Shown one piece after another: positions 33,530-45,735 of a DNA stretch of 64,000 nt (position 1 is its first letter; the number at the start of each line of letters is the position of its first letter). Position numbers and translations under genes: made by a program. The stretch covers positions 1-64,000 of the forward strand of contig ML210210.1 of NCBI GenBank assembly GCA_004369085.1, read 5' to 3'. Source of the stretch: Coprinopsis marcescibilis. Lineage: Eukaryota; Basidiomycota; Agaricomycetes; Agaricales; Psathyrellaceae. The notes beneath the pieces were generated by a model that worked only from the letters and a program-made list of their open reading frames with translations, did no database searches and was not told where the DNA came from.

Positions 33530-34470
33530 GGGAAGCTCTTCAGTTGGCAGCAAGTTCACAAAGTGCAATGGAGGGTCAAATCTTTCCAAGGCCTGCACCT
33601 TTCTATATCCCCGTCGAACCTTCTTTTGCTTGTCAGTTTGGGAATCCCAACGCTAAGCGGGGCCGAGCCCATCTTGTTCTGTTATCCTTCCAAGAAGCCC
33701 ACAAACTGCCGAACATCGCTCCCTGGCTACCCACTCTGTCAATTCCAGCTACCCAAACTGTATTGGTGAGAGACCTTCGGGACTTGAGTACAAAGGCGCT
33801 ATAAATAGCACTGAAATCCCTCTGCTTCGCGAAGGAAGGACAGGGAGACTCATCTTCCGGTATTTGTCCAGCCAATTAGCTGCGCGGACGGAAATTTTAG
33901 CGAAGCGTTTTGAATTGCAGTGGTTTGGAAAGCGTTTAGGCGTGCTACTAGTGCGTCCTCAATGATTTGGGTGATGGTACTCATTGGTGGAGTTGAAGGA
34001 TCGTTGTGGAAAAGGGTTTATGATAAAAGAATCACCCCACCTCAGCCCTCGAGGGATATGTGATTGGATGATAATGATCGATAATGACTTGGCTCTCTTT
34101 CGTAAAGGGATCAGGACTTTGCCTAAGAACACACAGAGAGTAATCAGTACCATAGAAGTCATGCAGCCGCAGATGATATGACGAGAATTTGACAAACTAA
34201 GAATCATAGTTCTGGATGTAGAGCTACGCAGGCACGAGAGTCTGGTATCTTTTCTTTATCAGTTGCTTTTGTCCAGTTCTAGAGTCAAGACCGCGCGAAA
34301 GGAATTTCAAGTGTGGGCGGGGTCCCGCCAAACTTCCAAGAAGAGCGATTGGGCGCGGGAAACCCGCCGTCGTCGGCCCGACCATTCCGATAACGATTAT
34401 TACCTGGAATAACAACCGCACTGGCGTTCCAAGTAACGACCAGGATCAATAAAATTTTATATCTAGGGTA
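33530..34470. other. Intergenic region with TATA-like element
   Basis: Upstream region of the DUF1996 gene. A near-palindromic gctataaatagc occurs near 33800. No gene is supported: the longest frame (33544-33804) overlaps the promoter and has no motif. Confidence 0.4.
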
Positions 34471-36285
34471 TCAGGATTGAACAGAAACAGAGGAGCTAAT
34501 ACCAGTTTCAAAAGTAAACGCTTCCTCGAGTTTATCATGGAATTCTGTAAGACCTGATTCTGTCCAGCGATTCGGCGACCCTTTCATGAACACCACCACC
34601 CTAACCCTCGTGAGATTCCTAAATGGGAGCTTCCTCCGCCGTTCTCCTACAGATGGGTCGAAATCCTCGATCACTCGAACGAACCGGCTGATAGAATCCA
34701 GAACTTTATCCATATAACCAGGTTCTCCAAATCCTCCCCAAGGAAACCAGCTCAAGTGAATATGGATTCTCGTGAGCGATGTGGCCAAAATAGTCCGTGA
34801 AGGTGGCTCCGACTCCGAGAGAGTAGATAGATGGTGGATGATGCCTGTGGGGAATGAAGGAACCTTGACGCCATACAGCTTCTGGGGATGCCGTATAATT
34901 TGATTGAGGAGGGAGGGGGAATCGTGTACTGGATCTTGATTCTGATTTTCGTCCTTATCCATTGGGTAATTGACGAAGTAGATGCGCTTAAGCTGGGGAA
35001 ACAGTTTGAGGTCTAAAACTGGCGGCTGTAGTGCACATTCTTGTTAAGCCATGGGTAAGCAATCTGCCACGTATTTATCATGGAATAGAGGCAAGCCTCA
35101 CCGGTAGGGAAGGAAAGCTCTAGGCTTTCCAGATTATCTTTGCACGCAGAGAGGACAGGCATGAAGCTCTCGGTCGTGAACTTGTTGGATACCGTGATGA
35201 CGATGTCCTTGACGGATTCCAGGGCTAGCCGACCATTGGGTGTCGAGATAATTTCTTTGAAGGCAGTACTTGCACAGTTGTGCAGCTCCAGGCGTCGAAT
35301 GGTCATCGACCACTGTCTGTCGGTGGATGAGTTAAAAAGACAATTGCTTCAAACATTAACCCACCGGGTGTGTGTTAGATGCAATATGTCCAGCAGAAGA
35401 GGCCAGGTGGCGTATTTAGCGGTGTTCCACTGCCAGGATTCTCGAACATAAAGCCGGTCAAGGCACAGCGTTCTCTCAGGGGTGTCGCTCGTCTCGTCGT
35501 CGGCGAGATCGAACGGCGGGTCGGCGCCATGTCCTTTGATATTCAACTGGCGTATCTAATGAGTATTGGTCAATTATACACCACCCAGCGTACAGTAGAG
35601 ATCATACCCCAGTTATACAGCTCTCCAAGCTGTCCATCGAGAGGCCCAGGTCAAGGAACTGCTTCATCACCTGCTCCGATTTAAACAGCAGGGCATCCTC
35701 CGAGAGCAATCCCTCCCTAGTCTCGTCCAGTGCTTCGAGCACATTCTCCTGTCTGACCGCATCCGCCAACACATTGGCTCGATACAACAGGGCCTGCAAC
35801 CTGGGGAAGAACTCGACGATCCTGGGGACCAAGGGACTCGCACACTGCGTTATCCTTAGCACCTGAACAAACTCGCCCAGATGGGGAAGATCCCTGTGCT
35901 TCCAAAACCTCTTGCTCCCCCGTAGCAGATACAACAACGCCTGTATCCTTGTCGATCCAGGTTTTGGGTAGTCGAACGTCCTTTGCGAGAACCGTACATC
36001 AAGCTCGAGGTCGCGAAAGGCATATTTGCGGCACGCAAGGAGGAAGGCGCGCGAGACTAGGGACCATGATAGAAGGTTTTGGAGGGAAGTGGACGCCTCA
36101 TTCGCCTCTTTCGAATTGGTATGGCGGCGCCGGTAATTTGCGACAGTTAGTTGGAGGGCGGCGTGTTCAATGATGAGATCGAAGAGTTCTTGAGGGATAT
36201 CCGGTATATATGTATTCTTTGTCGTCTGTGTCGAAGATCTGGGCGTTGAGGGCTCGCCGCCCTTTTTCGACCAGATGGTCCACAT
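34471..36285 (-). CDS. F-box-like protein
   Basis: The start at 36285 (MWTIWSKKGGEPS) leads into IPDIPQELFDLIIEHAAL, an F-box-like motif of the kind used in SCF ubiquitin-ligase adaptors. The helix LLSWSLVSRAFLLACRKYAF completes it. The remainder has leucine-rich, LRR-like spacing: FVQVLRITQCASPLVP, LESCITG, TIRRLELHNCAST, LESLELSFPTGEA and LTRVRVVVFMKGSPNRW. Four or more exons; the stop is at 34471. Fungal genomes carry hundreds of such genes and the target of this one cannot be inferred. The exon around 34980-35060 is the least certain. The gene is unrelated in sequence to the F-box protein at 38412 beyond the general fold. Confidence 0.7.
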
Positions 36286-36395
36286 GGTCGCGGTACAAAC
36301 CGTGCCGTCAGACGAAATGATTTCAGATGACGGAACGACCAAGCGAAAACAAACATATATCATTTCTAGTCGAAAACAATTTCTGGTTTCTTGAA

Positions 36396-37034
36396 CTACA
36401 TAGACATCACCCACTTCTTCACTGCATCGCTCTGCCCAATTTCTGGATGAAGCAATACTCGTGCAAGCCAAAATTGAAGATGCTGCCGCCGCCGGTCCAG
36501 GAAAACAGGCCGAAACCGAGCGAAAGGAGCTTTCGGAGGCAGGCGAGGGATGGCAGGCTGCAGAGCAACCTAGGGGCGTGGAGATGAGGGATGATCGCTA
36601 TGTCTATTCAAAACTAGCATACCGGTAGAGTTTTCCTCAGATTCCAATCAAGGTCTTCAAAGTCGGAGTAGCGTTTCAGGACGTGGAAAGTCGTACTCTA
36701 GAGCGAGGTGAGTGGATATTACTGGATTAGTGATATCGTTATCCATACCTCCTTGGTCGTAACGACACAGTCGTACACTGTTTCCATTAACCGGGCTCGC
36801 CACAATGATATTCCGCTGTAGACACTTACCAATGTATGCTCCGGATCCCACACCAGTCAATCCCTTGCCTTTCTGCAACGACGGAACTCGATCTCCAGCG
36901 ACAGTGGTCCACCCTGAGATCACGACATCTTTTGCAAAAGCTCCACTTCCTCTGTTGTCCGAAAGATAGATGTCTGCAGAAAATACAGACGAAGCTGGAC
37001 CTGGGAGAAGTGGTGGTGGCGGTTTGAAGCTCAA
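36396..37034 (-). CDS. PX-domain protein, YPT35-like; 5' end unresolved
   Basis: Small phosphoinositide-binding PX protein. Exons spell SFKPPPPLLPGPASS, DVVISGWTTVAGD, GAYI joined to VYDCVVTTK, TTFHVLKRYSDFEDLDWNLR and, after an intron, IPRLPPKAPFARFRPVFLDR followed by LQFWLARVLLHPEIG. Key PX features are the RYSDF basic motif and the PPK(A/S)P proline loop. The layout matches YPT35-type endosomal/vacuolar adaptors. Stop TAG at 36396-36398. No ATG precedes the first exon in frame (the codon at 37034 is TTG and a stop lies 27 bases upstream), so the true start must be in an upstream exon, possibly the frame at 37056-37292. A coding-looking frame on the plus strand at 36450-36630 is the antisense shadow of this gene. 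Confidence 0.75.
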
Positions 37035-37055
37035 GGTCTGACTTCTTCGGTCAAA

Positions 37056-37292
37056 CTAGCTCGACATCTTGTCAGAATTCTCCATTTTGCTCCCAAGATT
37101 CAACGCCAGGCACACCTCGTTAGCCTCCTCGTCATACGCTCTGCACAATTCCTCATAAAGCCTGCCCTCCTCCTCTACATCGATCCCGGATGCTGTTGTC
37201 CCTGAATTCGGCAACAACTCCAGCCTTGCGTTATCATAGTTGCGACATGTGGGCGTCGCCGGTGTGCTATTGGTTGGAGTCGCAGGCATCAC
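37056..37292 (-). CDS. Small ORF, possible first exon of the PX gene
   Basis: A 78-residue frame: Thr/Pro-rich start (MMPATPTNSTPATPT), then an acidic helix (VEEEGRLYEELCRAYDEEAN). It ends 22 bases before the first recognised PX exon. I do not recognise it as a family. It may be an independent small gene or the 5' exon of the PX gene through an internal donor that I could not fix. Confidence 0.3.
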   Translation of the reverse strand: MMPATPTNSTPATPTCRNYDNARLELLPNSGTTASGIDVEEEGRLYEELCRAYDEEANEVCLALNLGSKMENSDKMSS

Positions 37293-37299
37293 GAATTGT

Positions 37300-38400
37300 C
37301 ATGGTCGATAGAAGACGGTACTAGATGGTGGCAGTGAGAAATAGAAAAGAAACAATGGCTTGCATGGGCTTGGATGCGCCGAATCCCCGATGAGACATTC
37401 CGGCAATGCGCCCCGGTTGGAATTGGGTCATCGTGGGGCCGCGGGCGCAAGGTGGGCGCCAAACCCTGCACCATACTCAGGGTAAACGAGGTATACGGTT
37501 GCGAGGGATAAGCCGAATCTGAATGATCGGGCACTTCAGCATTATCTCTGACGTTGGGGCTTGAAAACCGGGCACGAGCCATGCATAACGATGGACTGGG
37601 CTTGAGTGCCGATGGATGAAGCAGCTGAACGGTGGGGATTTTGTCCATTGAAGCTGTCTTCTAGTCCGATATGGACGTAGCTTATAGTTGGTTAGAGCTC
37701 GGGATTCGCCACTGGATTCTACGATAGGGTGTGACTGTCTTAGGATCACAAGGCAAAGTAACTCCTGTCGTTGGACAGCCCCATCGCCTTCGGAATCATC
37801 GGTATCGCTATTCATAGTACCAGAGACTTCTTGGAAAGCTGTTGAATCGTATGCACGCTCCCAAGTCAAAAGCAGGCCGGTCGCCAAACACTTTGTTCGC
37901 AAGCCTAAACCTACCTCCACCAATGACGCAGCTTTATTCACCAGCCCCAAAGCTGCTGGCAAAGCAACCTCCACGACGAAGGCAATCTGTGACGTAGAAG
38001 TCCAAATCGAATCACGAAGGGATATGCCTAACAATACATACACCAAATGAATCGTGATGGTCTTGGCACGACGCCACCACCCTTCAGGCATGCCTTTTCG
38101 GCGTCACGCTCATGCATCATGCCTTATCGTGGCTGTGGTCCTACGTTTGTCACAGTGGGCACCCCCAATGAGAGGTGATGCAAGCCTGATGATGCCTTAT
38201 GTTCCACTCATCCCTCCATGCTTCAGCGCTGAGCATTACCGACCCCCTTTCCTAAACCCATCTTGTGTGCCCCTGGCGCGTTCATCTGCGGACGTCACTG
38301 CCAGAACCGAGGTTCGACTGTCGATTCGTACTAGTACCTGGGGCTAACTTCTAGCGCTTGGTCCCACCTTGGCTCACTCTTTCCCTCTCACTCAGCAATC
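37300..38400. other. Intergenic, ambiguous frames
   Basis: Overlapping frames on both strands (37477-38091 minus, 37688-38050 plus) have moderately coding-like composition but no motif, and start at uncertain codons. I cannot decide whether one is a real gene. No repeats were seen. Confidence 0.3.
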
Positions 38401-38411
38401 CGACGACGAAG

Positions 38412-40336
38412 ATGCAGGAACGAATCCGCACTCACAGTCGCGCCGCGAGCGACATGAACGTCTCGACGAAAGCGGAGCCACGACTGCGATCAGCGATATC
38501 AAAAGCGAATCTCAGACGCCGGAGCCTGAAGACGATATTCTCCTTGAGGCCATCCAGCAGCTATAACATTGAAGGAGGGACGACGATAGGGTACATCAAT
38601 GCAGACATTTTGAGGGAAATTGCGGATTATCTCCCTGCAAGCGACATCCTCAGCCTCAGTCTGACGGTTAGTATCGTTCGTATAATCATTCTTTCACGAT
38701 TCCTTAAAAGCTGTAATAGTCACGACAATTGCAAACACTACTTCAGCCAGCACTTTATGAGACCGTCGTTCTCAAATCCAGCAAGAGCTGCCGAAAGACA
38801 CTCCGCATGTTCCAAAACAACAGACACCTGTGTCAGCACATCAAGAAATTTGCTGTACGCCCTAATTACTACCTATCCTGGCCTCAACAGGACGAAACTC
38901 TGGATGAAAACTGGGTAGTGGATAGATTGGTGGATCTCTCAAAGGACTTCGTACTCCTGACAACGTTCGATTGGGATGGACTGGAGCTACCAAATGATAG
39001 GCTTTGGGACCACCTCCGACTAAAGTGCGTACTGTGGCGTATATATACATACGCAACTAAATCTTCCTCATCTAATATCAGTTGCCCCCTACTCAAGAGC
39101 GTCTTCACCAACGTGGGAGAGAAGCCCCTGGAGCCTGAAAGCGCCCTCTTCTCATTCGATGATCTCATCGGGCTCTCCATCATCGTTCGCCACGGACTCT
39201 CCGGGTCAGACATGTTCCCGCTGCCAGAAAAGCTTCCTCCGCGGCTGTGGGATATGATTCTAAACCGATGCCCCAACCTCGAGGAGTTAGCCATCTGCTC
39301 GTTCTCCGCATCCTCTCGGATCTTTGACTTTGACCGAGTAACGGAGGGGAATTGGCCATCCTTAAACAGCATCACACTTGGCTCGTTCGGGTACAATGCA
39401 GAGTTCAACCTCGGACCCTCGAGTGCCCTCACAGACGGTAGGCTGTGCGCCTTCCTCGAGGCACACACATCGATCAAGTACATTCGCTTTTTATGGAACT
39501 TTAAGAGATGGATGAGCCCGGACGAAGTTGTGATGGCCAATCCGAAGCAGGGACACGAATTCTCGCCTCGTGCACTCCCGGCGCTCGAAACCTACATCGG
39601 CATCCATCAACAGCTCTCCGAATTCCCCACTCCTTCGTCTATCGAGACTCTGGACCTCACCTGCGAACCATTATACGAGAGTAGACTGACGTCGGTGTGC
39701 GATCGCCTCTCCAAGCTCACAAAGCTCACTTCACTGGACTTGTGGATTCAAGTCCTCGATTCACCGAATCGCGACCACACCTGTTTCTTCCGCGCCATCG
39801 TCCTATCATGTCCAAACCTCACCGACCTGCATATCATGTGCACAACATCCTTCTCCGTTGTAAGCTGCCTTTGGTTGCTGATCGTACACCTGTAACTCTC
39901 ATGTCCCTATATCTAGAAACCGTTGAAGCAGCTCCTTGTCCAACTCAAGCGTCTAACCAACCTCAAACGATTTTCATTGACGAAGGGACACAAGTACCTT
40001 GACGAGGCCATGCTGGAGACAGCGGTCAGAGTTATCAAGGACTCTCCGCGTCTGAAGCAAGTCACCGTCAGATGGGCACGAGAGACTTGCCCAAATCACC
40101 TTAAGCAGGAGGGCGTCTACGACGTGGTATGCGACAGGGACGGGCATCCAGAGAGTCTGATGGTGGTAGAGCGCGGAATACCTTTGGTAGGACCTGCCTT
40201 CCGGCGAAGGTACACCCACAAGCTACCGGTTCTTGCTCACCAAGCCTCGGTGTCCGAGTTCCACCGCTCAATGACCAAGTCAACGAGGGTGGTGCGGAAG
40301 AGGATGAGCAGCATATGGTCGGTGACTTCTGTATAA
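38412..40336 (+). CDS. F-box/LRR-like protein
   Basis: The start at 38412 gives a basic N-terminus, then GYINADILREIADYLPASDI and LSLSLT, a degenerate F-box. After short introns come QPALYETVVLKSSKSCRKTL, HLCQHIKKFAVRP and a C-terminal half with leucine-rich spacing: CPNLEELAICSF, WPSLNSITLGSF, IKYIRFLWNF, IETLDLTCEPL, LTKLTSLDLWIQV, CPNLTDLHIMC and LTNLKRFSLTKG. The last exon begins near 39919 and ends at 40336. It is probably a substrate adaptor of an SCF ubiquitin ligase; the target is unknown. Its head points away from the PX gene. Confidence 0.75.
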
Positions 40337-40781
40337 CTGGCGAGTGCTCTCACTCAATGGCGTTATTTATAATACTGAGTTGAACCAGGTCTTCGTTATT
40401 ATCTATGAACTTTAGCCACGAGCTCTCACGACAATCACGAAAGTAATTTTTACGACCATCATCCCTTGTCTCATTGTAAACATATTATTGTACTATAGAA
40501 TCAACGCGCCTGCATATAGCATTCTAACCATCTTACCCTGTAAACTGACGAATGGTAACTAAGCAAAGACTTAGGCTCCACCGGCCAGCCGGTGCCACTT
40601 TTCTAATGCCACCTGTCGCATCATGGTCCAGGGTCCTCTCATGTATACATGAAAGAACTGGCGCGTGATCACAGACAGTATTGTGGCTTTCAATCCAAGC
40701 CACCTCACAGTTTCTTCCTTCTCTCTTCGTCTCTTCCCCTCACACCGCAACACTGGAACGCAGAGGAATTCTTTCCTCAAG

Positions 40782-42744
40782 ATGAATTTCATTTCCAAGT
40801 AAGTACATGCAGGTTTTTGGTAAAACAGCCCGCTAATACCTTGCAAAGACATAGTTTCTTGCGGAAACCATCCTCGCTCGGAGCCCACCAATTTACGTTC
40901 GATTCAAGAGTCGAAAAGTCCCAGGACGATGAAGTCGCCGCCTCAATCGAAGCTCCGAAGACGTTCAAGGAGCTCACAGTATCTCAGTTCTCCCAGACTC
41001 TTCTTGGACTGGACGAGCATGCCGTCGAGAATATCACCAACGGCAACGCGGTACTGGACGATGAACCACTTCGCGTCTACCGCGACGCGTTCACCAGTGG
41101 CCAAGACACCGAGCCACACCTCATTCAGCTCCTGGATGCACTCATCAAATCCATCGAGGTGTCCGGATCCGAAGTCGACATCGACAAAGAGAACCTACCA
41201 CCTGCGCCTTTGCTCCGATTCGTGATGGTCAAAGAACAGCCCGGAGAATCCACGGGGAAGAAGTTGAAGCGAAAGTATCCTGGGGCGAAACAGTCTTTGA
41301 AGGCGAAGAAGCAGCGTCAAAGAGGTGGCACCGAATTTCAAGCTGCGAGCCCCCCAACTCATCCCTTGAAACTCGTCATGAGCTCGATGGATCAAGCTGT
41401 ATGCCCACTATACTCTGCGGGGATATGGATCGACGATACCAACGCCAAGGGCTGGTACAAGGATCCCATGGTCGAATTTCAAACGCCTTTGTTCAACTTC
41501 GCCGATGACCCTAAAAGCTTGTCTATCCTCGCCTGTGCTCTCAAGTCCCATGCGCAGGGCACCGTCACTGCAAAGGTCACAGCTCTCAACCCATTCATTC
41601 GTCCTTGGTCAGCTTTGGAGGGCCCAGAAGAAATCACGGAAGAGATGAACGAGCGGCTCAAACTCCCTGTTACCTCTCCCGTCGGGGCAGTTTTCGAATT
41701 CTTAACACCTACCACAGCTGTACCGGATACCGGCCGCATTACGAGGTCGAACGTCGGAAGCCAGAAGATATATTCTGAAGAAGAATGGGGCGGCCCCTCT
41801 TGGCTTTATATCACCCAGGGGACGCTCTCCGATGGATTCAAACCTCAACAAGATATGCTCCTAAAGCTGACCTGGCAACCGACTTCGCGCCTTGAAAGCC
41901 AAACTATCTCTCACATGGTCGAAAAGCTTCCCGAGTGGCGACCTCACCTCCCAGTCGTTCGATACACCACCTCGATTACCGCTCAACAGCTAAACATCCC
42001 GTGGGTGAGACGAGGCCTGCGTGATACTCTACCAGAAGACTTTCACCTGCAGTCTCTCGAAGTCCTCGCAACTCGATTTTATGGTCAATTGTCGCATTTG
42101 AGCGAGGTTGAACAGTTCAAGACAGTGTGGCTCGATTGCTTAAAGTGTAAGTCCATCGTTGCTCTTCTGAGCCAGTACCTGTATTTATGGGCTTACTAGG
42201 CCACTACCACGCCTGGAAGGAAGGCCATGTCCTTGAACGGGTGTTTGGTGTGCTTGCCGACTGGTCCTTGGCAGGTCGCGTGGACTCGAGCGAGAGTCCT
42301 GCGCTCTCGTCGCCCTCTGGATCGCCTGTATTCACGGCATATGAACTCCTGTCCAAGCCTACCAACCACCAAAAGTACCTCCACGACCTCGAGTCTTTCT
42401 TATACGTACTCGTCTGGGTCGCCGTTCACTACGACCCCAAAACATGGACTAGGCGGGACACACCCCGCAGTCTCGCGACGTGGAACTCGAGAGTACCAGA
42501 AGAAGTCGCGGAGTGGAAGATGAAAGTGTTTTTCTGCGATTTTACAACAGTGGAAGCAGAAATCAGCGAAGGGTTTGGGTGTATTTTGGAGGGCTGGATC
42601 AGACCTCTAGTGTGTCTCTTCACCGTCGCCAACCTCCCTCCGCCAACAGTCGACGGCGAGATCGAGCAACAGTATGATTTGAAGAACGTGAAGGATTTGA
42701 TCGATTTCGACACCTTCATGGCGGCAATCGGAGAAAAAAGCTAG
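40782..42744 (+). CDS. FunK1-type kinase-like protein, catalytic loop deleted
   Basis: Three exons, 40782-40798, 40849-42146 and 42200-42744, in consistent phase, coding for 619 residues. The N-terminal 200 residues are mixed, with a basic nuclear-signal-like stretch (KKLKRKYPGAK). The N-lobe follows with MLLKLTWQPTSRLESQTIS, where the Lys is the likely ATP-binding residue. The C-lobe has HYHAWKEGHVL, LADWSLAG (the DFG-like site) and KYLHDLESFLYVLVWVAVHY, the FunK1 family hallmark. Between GHVL and VFGVLADWS about 22 residues seen in the two downstream copies are missing. That stretch holds the HRDxxxxN catalytic loop, so this is very probably an inactive kinase. It is the only full-length member and the first gene of the array. 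Confidence 0.85.
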
Positions 42745-42876
42745 TTAGGGCGAGGGTATACCACTAGTATTTATCGACTGTTATCCTCATCGCAATCGCA
42801 ATGAGTGGGGTTGAGTCCACTGTCCTGTTTGGAAATCTGCGTGTTACAAGTACATTATTCTGACTATATATATCTG

Positions 42877-44461
42877 CTATCTTGGGAAATTCCGATTTGC
42901 GTCCGATCCATCAGTACACATATACGGGTTGGAAGTGGTGTCCGACATATCTGCCGATTGGGAGGAGTAGTGCGTCTGTGGGATGTTTGGCCCATGGTTC
43001 GGAGTGGTGCCATGATACTGAGGAATCCCGGGAGCGTACATGCTGGTGCGATTGGCTGTTGGCTGCGACCATGCGCCTCCTAAAGTAGGATTTGTAGCTT
43101 GAGTGTGGTACGATGGAATGTTGCTGACCAGGCCGGGGTTGGAAACGAGGGTGTCCGTCGCTGAAGTCCCAGTCGTGGAGGGCTTATGGTAAACAAGCTG
43201 TTGAATTTGATTTTGCGGGGTATAAAAGACAGGGGGTGTTGATTGTAGCTTGGGTTCGTGCCCCGGAGAGGTCGAATTTCGATTGCGTTCGTTACTCCTA
43301 TACCTCCACACGAAGAAGTAAAAGAGACCGGCAATCATCCCGATAAACGCGAGTCCTCCGACGACTCCGCCAACGATGGCTCCAGTGGGTGGGCCCGGCG
43401 TATCCGCAGATGAGACCGGTTGGCTGGGACTGGTGCTTCCTGGGTTAGTGCCGGTGGGATCAAGTCCCTCTGGACCAGCGAGCGAAGGGCCAGAGTTAAT
43501 ATTGTAGGTGATATCACCGTTATCCACGAGAAGGTAATCCAAAACCAGGGGGGCCGCCGGGCCACGATAGATGACTTCTAGGCTGTGGGCTCCTCGGGAT
43601 AGGGTGGGTGTCTCGAATAGGATTTGATGGTACAATGTTGTGTTGGCACTGGCGCCTGTGTGGCCAGGGACGGTAAACTCGACAGGCGTTTGGTCGTCTA
43701 CTGAGTAGGTGGCAGTCGAATCGCCCACACGGTACTCATCAGGTATCAGGCCGAACCATGTCACTCGCGTTCCTGTGTACAGACGGTTCGACGGATTCTA
43801 AATTCCCCAGGATAGGAAGACTCGCACCATTAAATGCAACTTGAAGCTTCGAATCAATCGACTGCGTCAACATCGAGTAGTTGGCATAAAGCTGCCAGTT
43901 TCCTTCGACATATCGAATTGCGCCATCTGTGTGATAAAGAATCACGCTTGGGTGGAAGTTCTCAGTCAGATTTAGAGTGGGGAGGTATTGGATGGCATCG
44001 AGATAAAACGTTGAGTTTCTTCTGGAGGAGGTGGTGACGTTTAGGATATGCTGGCCATTTGTGTCGAGATGAATGATGCATAGAGACCACCTGTTCACAG
44101 GCCAGTCAAGGAAAGATGTGTAAGTCCCATAGCTGACTCCATCAACGGAGCAGTCCCAGCTAGGATCCATGTCCTCCGTGTGGTTGACCTGGGACATGGT
44201 CCCTAATACAATGACGTTCGAGCCTGTGGTGGAGGAATTCGCTAAGAGAGGTACTGCTCTTGTGACAGCGGAATGCTCACCTCGGAAAGGAAAGAAGAAA
44301 CTACCATTTGAGTTCGTTGCATGCTGAGAGCCGTAAATGGGACGCCCAAACACGTTGATTGGGCCGAACTGCTCATCTGTCACCTCCCAGTCTCCAACGA
44401 AGGTTATGCTGGGGTCGTTGTCGTCGATGATAACTGATCGCGGGCCATTGGTGGTAGACAT
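42877..44461 (-). CDS. Single-pass membrane protein, array copy 1
   Basis: Fungal family with two beta-sandwich-like ectodomains, a single membrane helix and a Pro/Gln-rich cytoplasmic tail. From ATG 44461: MSTTNGPRSVIIDDNDPSI, SFFFPFRG, a 57-base intron, SNVIVLGTMSQVN, DPSWDCSVDG, many Asn-x-Ser/Thr sites, then RVTWFGLIPDEY, the helix GAIVGGVVGGLAFIGMIAGL and a tail ending DGSDANRNFPR. The second intron donor, GTAATT in copy 3, reads GAATTT here, so splicing between SLPILG and RVTWFG needs another donor (the weak GTCTTC upstream keeps the frame). It is 3'-to-3' with the kinase gene, 132 bases apart. The role is unknown; wall or surface sensing is a guess. Confidence 0.7.
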
Positions 44462-44819
44462 GATGAGGGGAGAAAACGAAAGGTGAGTAGGGGGCGTGGG
44501 TAACCTTGTGTAACGCCGCACGATATCCTGTCAGGAGTGCGATTCAGGTACAATGTCCCAAAAGGCATTTAGGCGCCGGTGTCAGCAGACACCTCCCGAT
44601 CGTTATGGACATAAGCCTCGCGACACCTTGGCAACAGCTTGAAATCCCTCGTCCTGCCATGATGGTACCTCTAAAACCAGGAAAGACTGGATTACGCGTA
44701 TGGATTATTGATAAATCAGTTTCATAGATGTCTTCGAGCATGGTCGACAAGGCACGGTGGTCTTTGAGGAGGCAATGAGGAAGGGTCAAAAACTTCCAAT
44801 CGGGAACCAGCAACACCAG

Positions 44820-45586
44820 GTAATCGTGCGGCACTTGAGCGAGGTTGAACTGTTCAAGACAGTGTGGCTCGATTGCCTAAAGTGTGTGTCCATCACTTCA
44901 TTCCATTTAGTGCGGCTGTATTGATGATTTTAATAGGCCACTACCATGCTTGGAAGGAACGCCACGTCCTTTACAAAAACATTGACGAAGATAGCTTTAT
45001 GTTCAGCCTGAAGTCTGGACCGAAAATGCGTCTGGAAGTTAAATGGGTGTTTGGTGTGCTTTCAGACTGGTCCATGGCAGGTTGCGTGGACTCGAGCGAG
45101 AGTTTTACACTCTCCCCTTGCGGATTGCCTGTATTCACAGCATACGAGCTCCTGCCAGTGTTCAAGCCTACCAACCACCAAAAGTACCTCCATGACCTCG
45201 AGTCTTTCTTATACATCCTCGTCTGGGTCACTGTTCACTACGAACCCAAAACATGGACTAGGCGGGACACCCCTCGCAGTCTCACGACGTGGAACTTGGG
45301 AGTCCCAGAAGAAGTCGCAGAGTGGAAGATGAAAATGTTTTTCTGTGATTTCAAAACAGTGGAAGCAGAAATCAGGGAAGGGTTTGGGTGTATCTTGGAG
45401 AGCTGGATCCGACCTCTACTATGCCTCTTTACCATCTCCAACCTCCCTCAACCAACAATCGACGGCGAGATCGAGCAACAGTATGATTTGATCGACACCT
45501 TCATGGCAGCAATTGGGGAAAAAAGCTGGTTAGGGCGGTGTATACTACTGGCATACATCGACTGTTATTTTCATCAATCGCAATGA
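44820..45586 (+). pseudogene. FunK1-type kinase, array copy 2, truncated
   Basis: Only the last about 65 bases of the N-lobe exon (LSEVELFKTVWLDCLK) and the complete C-lobe exon (44937-45586) are present; the first 400 or more residues of copy 1 have no counterpart. The catalytic loop is present but altered: HVLYKNIDEDSFMF, where HRD of active kinases reads YKN (Asn codon 44978-44980). The DFG-like site is LSDWSMAG, and YLHDLESFLYILVWVTVHY is kept. Seven residues are deleted near the C-terminus, and the stop used in the other copies (TAG) is TGG, so the frame runs on for 19 further residues. Transcription from a fortuitous start would give an inactive C-lobe only. Confidence 0.75.
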
Positions 45587-45735
45587 GTAGGGTTGAGTCC
45601 ACTGTCCTATCTGAAAGTCTGTGTCTTACAAGTACTATATATCTACTGTCTTGGAAAATTCCAATTTGCGTCCGATCCATCAGTAAACATATACGGGTTG
45701 AAAATGGTGTCCGACATATCTGCCGATTTGGAGGA

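Noticed and set aside
33544..33804. Plus-strand frame of 86 codons
   Set aside because: Lies over the promoter of the DUF1996 gene, with no motif.
36450..36630. Coding-looking plus-strand frame (VQAKIEDAAAAGPGKQ)
   Set aside because: Exactly antisense to the last PX exon, whose minus-strand translation carries clear family motifs.
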